From Acidilutibacter cellobiosedens (GTDB lineage: Bacteria; Bacillota; Clostridia; Tissierellales; Acidilutibacteraceae), in assembly GCF_004103715.1 (NCBI RefSeq), contig NZ_CP035282.1, forward strand, positions 1,726,673-1,790,672: DNA of 64,000 nt, given 5' to 3'. The notes beneath the pieces are model-generated. The model made no database searches and was not told where the DNA came from. It saw only the letters and a list, made by a program, of their open reading frames with translations. The translations under genes and the position numbers were made by a program. Positions 61,447 through 64,000 of this stretch are shown in pieces. Position 1 is the stretch's first letter; the number at the start of each line of letters is the position of its first letter.

Positions 61447-62077
61447 GATGGCAGAGTATATATTTACTGAAAGAAATGGTATATATATCATTGATCTTCA
61501 GAAAACGGTGAAGAAAGTAGAGGAAGCTTATGATTTTGTAAAAGAAGTATCCGAAAATGGTGGAGAGATATTGTTTGTAGGAACTAAAAAGCAAGCTCAG
61601 GAAGCAATAGAGTCGGAAGCCAAGAGATGTGGTATGCACTATGTTAATCAGAGATGGTTAGGCGGAATGTTAACTAACTATAATACCATCAGAAAAAGAA
61701 TTGACAGATTACAAGAGTTAAATACTATGGAGGAAGACGGAACTTTTGATCTTCTGCCAAAGAAAGAAGTAATTAAATTAAAACATGAAAGAGACAGACT
61801 GGAAAAGTTCTTAGGCGGAATTAAGAATATGAATAAAATTCCTGATGCTATCTTTGTAGTCGATCCAAGAAAGGAAAGAATAGCGGTTAAAGAAGCTAAA
61901 ATATTAGGAATACCTGTTGTTGGTATTGTTGATACAAACTGTGATCCGGATGAAATAGATTATGTAATTCCGGGGAATGACGATGCTATAAGGGCAGTTA
62001 AGTTATTAACTGAAACTGTTGCAAATGCAGTATTGGAAGGAAAACAGGGAGAACAGATGGAAATTTCTGAGGAATAA
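61370..62077 (+). CDS. rpsB: Ribosomal protein uS2
   Basis: uS2 of 235 residues binds late to the 30S subunit. [25 protein letters not shown] and [20 protein letters not shown] are diagnostic. GGAGGTGA (61356-61363) supports ATG 61370. It heads rpsB-tsf-pyrH-frr, preceded by its own promoter and leader, and a terminator-like hairpin before tsf reduces read-through. Confidence 0.98.
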   Translation: MSVITMKSLLEAGVHFGHQTRRWNPKMAEYIFTERNGIYIIDLQKTVKKVEEAYDFVKEVSENGGEILFVGTKKQAQEAIESEAKRCGMHYVNQRWLGGMLTNYNTIRKRIDRLQELNTMEEDGTFDLLPKKEVIKLKHERDRLEKFLGGIKNMNKIPDAIFVVDPRKERIAVKEAKILGIPVVGIVDTNCDPDEIDYVIPGNDDAIRAVKLLTETVANAVLEGKQGEQMEISEE

Positions 62078-62084
62078 ATAAGAG

Positions 62085-62132
62085 GGTAAGGGGGAGAGAA
62101 GATATTTTCTTATTTCACTCTTACCGTTTTTT
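62085..62132 (+). terminator. Terminator-attenuator between rpsB and tsf
   Basis: GGTAAG (62085-62090) pairs with CTTACC (62120-62125), enclosing an inner AGAA/TTCT stem, followed by GTTTTTT. It lies 8 bases after the rpsB stop and probably sets the rpsB to tsf ratio. Confidence 0.65.
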
Positions 62133-62153
62133 GACAATAGAAGGAGGGATACG

Positions 62154-62801
62154 ATGAGTATATCTGCATCACTTGTTAAAGAATTGAGAGAAAAAACAGG
62201 CGTTGGAATGATGGATTGTAAAAGAGCATTGGAGGAAACCAATGGGGATGTTGAAAAAGCTGTTGATCTTCTGAGAGAAAGAGGATTATCCAAAGCAGCA
62301 AAAAAAGCAGGAAGGGTAACTGCTGAAGGTTTAGTAGATGCATACATACACAATGGAAGAATAGGTGTTTTAATTGAAATAAATACAGAAACGGATTTTG
62401 CTGCTAAAAGTAGTGATTTTAAGCAATTTATTAGAGACATGGCAATGCAAGTTGCTGCTTCCAGTCCTAAATATGTTTCTAAAGAAGATGTTCCGGAAGA
62501 TGAAGTGGACAAAGAAAGAGAAATTCTTACTGAACAGGTAAAAAATGAAGGAAAACCGGAACATGTTGCTAATAAAATTGTTGAAGGAAGATTGGAAAAA
62601 TTTTATGAAGAGGTATGCTTGCTGGAGCAGCCTTTTATCAGGGATACCAATATTAGAGTAAAGGATTTGCTCAATGAAAAGATTTCTAAGATAGGAGAAA
62701 ATATAAAGATAAGAAGATTTGTAAGATACGAAGTCGGAGAAGGATTGGAAAAACGAGAAGAGAACTTTGCCGAAGAAGTTGCAAAACAAGTTAAAATGTA
62801 A
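62154..62801 (+). CDS. tsf: Elongation factor Ts
   Basis: EF-Ts of 215 residues recycles EF-Tu. The N-terminal domain has VKELREKTGVGMMDCKRALEE and the core has LIEINTETDFAAKSSDF. It is a short form with one core half compared with the roughly 280-residue protein of E. coli, as in several other bacteria. AAGGAGGG precedes the ATG. A 48-base palindrome begins at its stop. Confidence 0.97.
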   Translation: MSISASLVKELREKTGVGMMDCKRALEETNGDVEKAVDLLRERGLSKAAKKAGRVTAEGLVDAYIHNGRIGVLIEINTETDFAAKSSDFKQFIRDMAMQVAASSPKYVSKEDVPEDEVDKEREILTEQVKNEGKPEHVANKIVEGRLEKFYEEVCLLEQPFIRDTNIRVKDLLNEKISKIGENIKIRRFVRYEVGEGLEKREENFAEEVAKQVKM

Positions 62802-62849
62802 ATTTTACTTAAATGGAGAACAAATATTTGTTCTCCATTTAAGTAAAAT
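62802..62849. repeat. 48-base perfect palindrome between tsf and pyrH
   Basis: Positions 62802-62825 and 62826-62849 are exact reverse complements with no spacer; the arm contains ACTTAAATGGAGAACAAAT. It is not followed by a T-run on either strand (an A-run follows on +), so it is not a standard terminator. It could be a cruciform, an mRNA-stabilising hairpin or a binding site. Confidence 0.8.
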
Positions 62850-62912
62850 CTCAAAAAAAACAAGAAGGAATTATTGAGTTTATATAGAATTAAATATTTG
62901 AGGAGGATTAGC

Positions 62913-63629
62913 ATGAGTCAGCCAAAATATAAGAGGATTGTATTGAAGTTGAGTGGGGAAGCTTTAGCTGGAGATAAAGGAGTAGGAATAGACGAAGATA
63001 CTATCGAAAAAATATCGGAACAGATAAAAAAGCTGCAAATTATGGGAACCGAGATAGCTATAGTGGTAGGAGGAGGAAATTTTTGGAGAGGACGTAGTGC
63101 TAAGGGAATGGATAGGGCTACTTCTGATTATATGGGGATGCTGGGAACTGTTATTAATGCTTTGGCATTACAGGATTCCTTAGAAAAAGCCGGAGTTATA
63201 ACAAGGGTTCAAAGTGCGATTGAAATGAGAGAGGTTGCGGAACCGTATATCAGAAGAAGGGCAATAAGACATTTGGAAAAAGGAAGAGTAGTTATATTTG
63301 CCGCGGGAACGGGAAATCCTTATTTTTCTACGGATACTACTGCTGCATTAAGAGCTGCTGAAATTGAAGCTGATGTGATATTGTTGGCCAAAAAAGGAGT
63401 CGACGGAGTTTACGATTCTGATCCTAAGATGAATTCAGAAGCCAAAAAATTCGAACAGTTAAAGTACATAGATATTTTAAATATGGGATTAAAGGTCATG
63501 GATTCGACAGCTACATCTCTATGTATGGATAATCAAATACCTTTAATTGTATTTGGTATCGATGAACCGGACAATATTATAAATGTTGTTCTCGGTAAAA
63601 AAATTGGAACTCAAGTAAAGGAGGAATAG
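62913..63629 (+). CDS. pyrH: Uridylate kinase
   Basis: UMP kinase of 238 residues makes UDP. The amino-acid-kinase fold motifs [26 protein letters not shown] and [13 protein letters not shown] are clear. ATG 62913 follows GAGGAGG (62900-62906). It lies between tsf and frr in the common order. Length and residues are normal. Confidence 0.98.
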   Translation: MSQPKYKRIVLKLSGEALAGDKGVGIDEDTIEKISEQIKKLQIMGTEIAIVVGGGNFWRGRSAKGMDRATSDYMGMLGTVINALALQDSLEKAGVITRVQSAIEMREVAEPYIRRRAIRHLEKGRVVIFAAGTGNPYFSTDTTAALRAAEIEADVILLAKKGVDGVYDSDPKMNSEAKKFEQLKYIDILNMGLKVMDSTATSLCMDNQIPLIVFGIDEPDNIINVVLGKKIGTQVKEE

Positions 63630-63631
63630 CT

Positions 63632-64000
63632 ATGTATCTGGAAATTCATAAGGAAACAGAAGAGAGGATGAAAAAGACAATAGGTGTGTACAAAGAAGAA
63701 CTTGCAGGGATAAGAGCAGGAAGAGCAAATCCGTCTATTTTGGATAAAATTACTATTGAATATTATGGAGCCGTTACACCTTTAGTTCAGGTTGCGGGAA
63801 TATCTGCGCCGGAACCGAGACTTTTAGTTATACAGCCTTGGGATCCTAAGACAATTCCGTTGATTGAAAAGTCAATATTAAAGTCGGATCTCGGATTAAA
63901 TCCTTCCAATGATGGCAAGATTATTAGGCTCGTTATACCTCAATTGACGGAAGAACGAAGAAAGAGCTTGGTAAAGATGGTAAAAAAAGCTGCCGAGAAT
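63632..64000 (+). CDS. frr: Ribosome recycling factor, N-terminal part
   Basis: The frame is open from ATG 63632 to the window end (123 codons of about 185). It begins [20 protein letters not shown] and has [16 protein letters not shown] and [14 protein letters not shown], which are diagnostic for RRF, the factor that splits post-termination ribosomes with EF-G. AAGGAGG lies 2-3 bases after the pyrH end region. The C-terminus is outside the window. Confidence 0.96.
   Translation, partial: MYLEIHKETEERMKKTIGVYKEELAGIRAGRANPSILDKITIEYYGAVTPLVQVAGISAPEPRLLVIQPWDPKTIPLIEKSILKSDLGLNPSNDGKIIRLVIPQLTEERRKSLVKMVKKAAEN

Noticed and set aside
1-64000. CRISPR arrays, tRNA or rRNA genes, transposases, prophage genes
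   Set aside because: No regularly spaced direct repeats, no tRNA-like T-arm in any gap, and no transposase or phage motif was seen.

Overview
The window is a continuous, almost fully coding stretch of a low-GC Bacillota chromosome. Strong GGAGG ribosome binding sites, AT-rich codons, near-exclusive AGA/AGG arginine codons and the gene content suggest a motile anaerobic clostridium or Tissierellia-type bacterium. The species cannot be named from the sequence. All genes are on the + strand. The order closely follows the Bacillus subtilis block plsX-acpP-rnc-smc-ftsY-ylxM-ffh-rpsP-rimM-trmD-rplS-rbgA-rnhB-ylqG-ylqH-dprA-topA-hslVU-codY-fla/che-sigD-swrB-rpsB-tsf-pyrH-frr, so most assignments rest on both protein motifs and conserved position.

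Region 1 (1-23.7 kb) is housekeeping: the end of plsX, acpP, rnc, an Elp3-like radical SAM gene, smc, ftsY, an orphan membrane protein, the signal-recognition-particle operon (ylxM-ffh) with rpsP, khpA, rimM and trmD, then rplS, rbgA, rnhB, a FliK-like gene next to a stand-alone FlhB C-terminal-domain gene, yraN, comM-like yifB, dprA, topA, hslVU and codY. Between trmD and rplS lies the collapsed remnant of an ABC exporter gene.

Region 2 (24-55.9 kb) is one flagellar and chemotaxis operon of about 40 genes: rod, ring and switch genes, hook genes, stator, the type III export apparatus, flhF/flhG, a PilZ protein, cheB-cheA-cheW-cheC-cheD, sigD, a FapA-like gene, a small unknown gene and a SwrB-like gene. 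No flagellin, filament cap, cheR or chemoreceptor gene is present. A terminator at 56.0 kb closes the operon.

Region 3 (56.0-59.9 kb) is the least ordinary part. An Rrf2-family regulator with a cysteine-rich C-terminal half is followed by an acyl-CoA dehydrogenase fused to the FAD domain of ETF-alpha and to a rubredoxin, and then by an A-type flavodiiron protein. I read it as a redox-regulated system that carries electrons from an acyl-CoA through two flavins and rubredoxin to the flavodiiron protein, which would reduce O2 to water. These three genes use CGN arginine codons, unlike their neighbours, so the cassette looks acquired. It sits where B. subtilis passes directly from swrB to rpsB.

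Region 4 (60.1-64 kb) holds an orphan D-Ala-D-Ala-ligase-like ATP-grasp gene and the translation block rpsB-tsf-pyrH-frr (frr is cut by the window end). Several long, perfect, AT-rich inverted repeats punctuate gene boundaries across the window. No tRNA, rRNA, CRISPR array, intact insertion sequence or prophage gene was seen.
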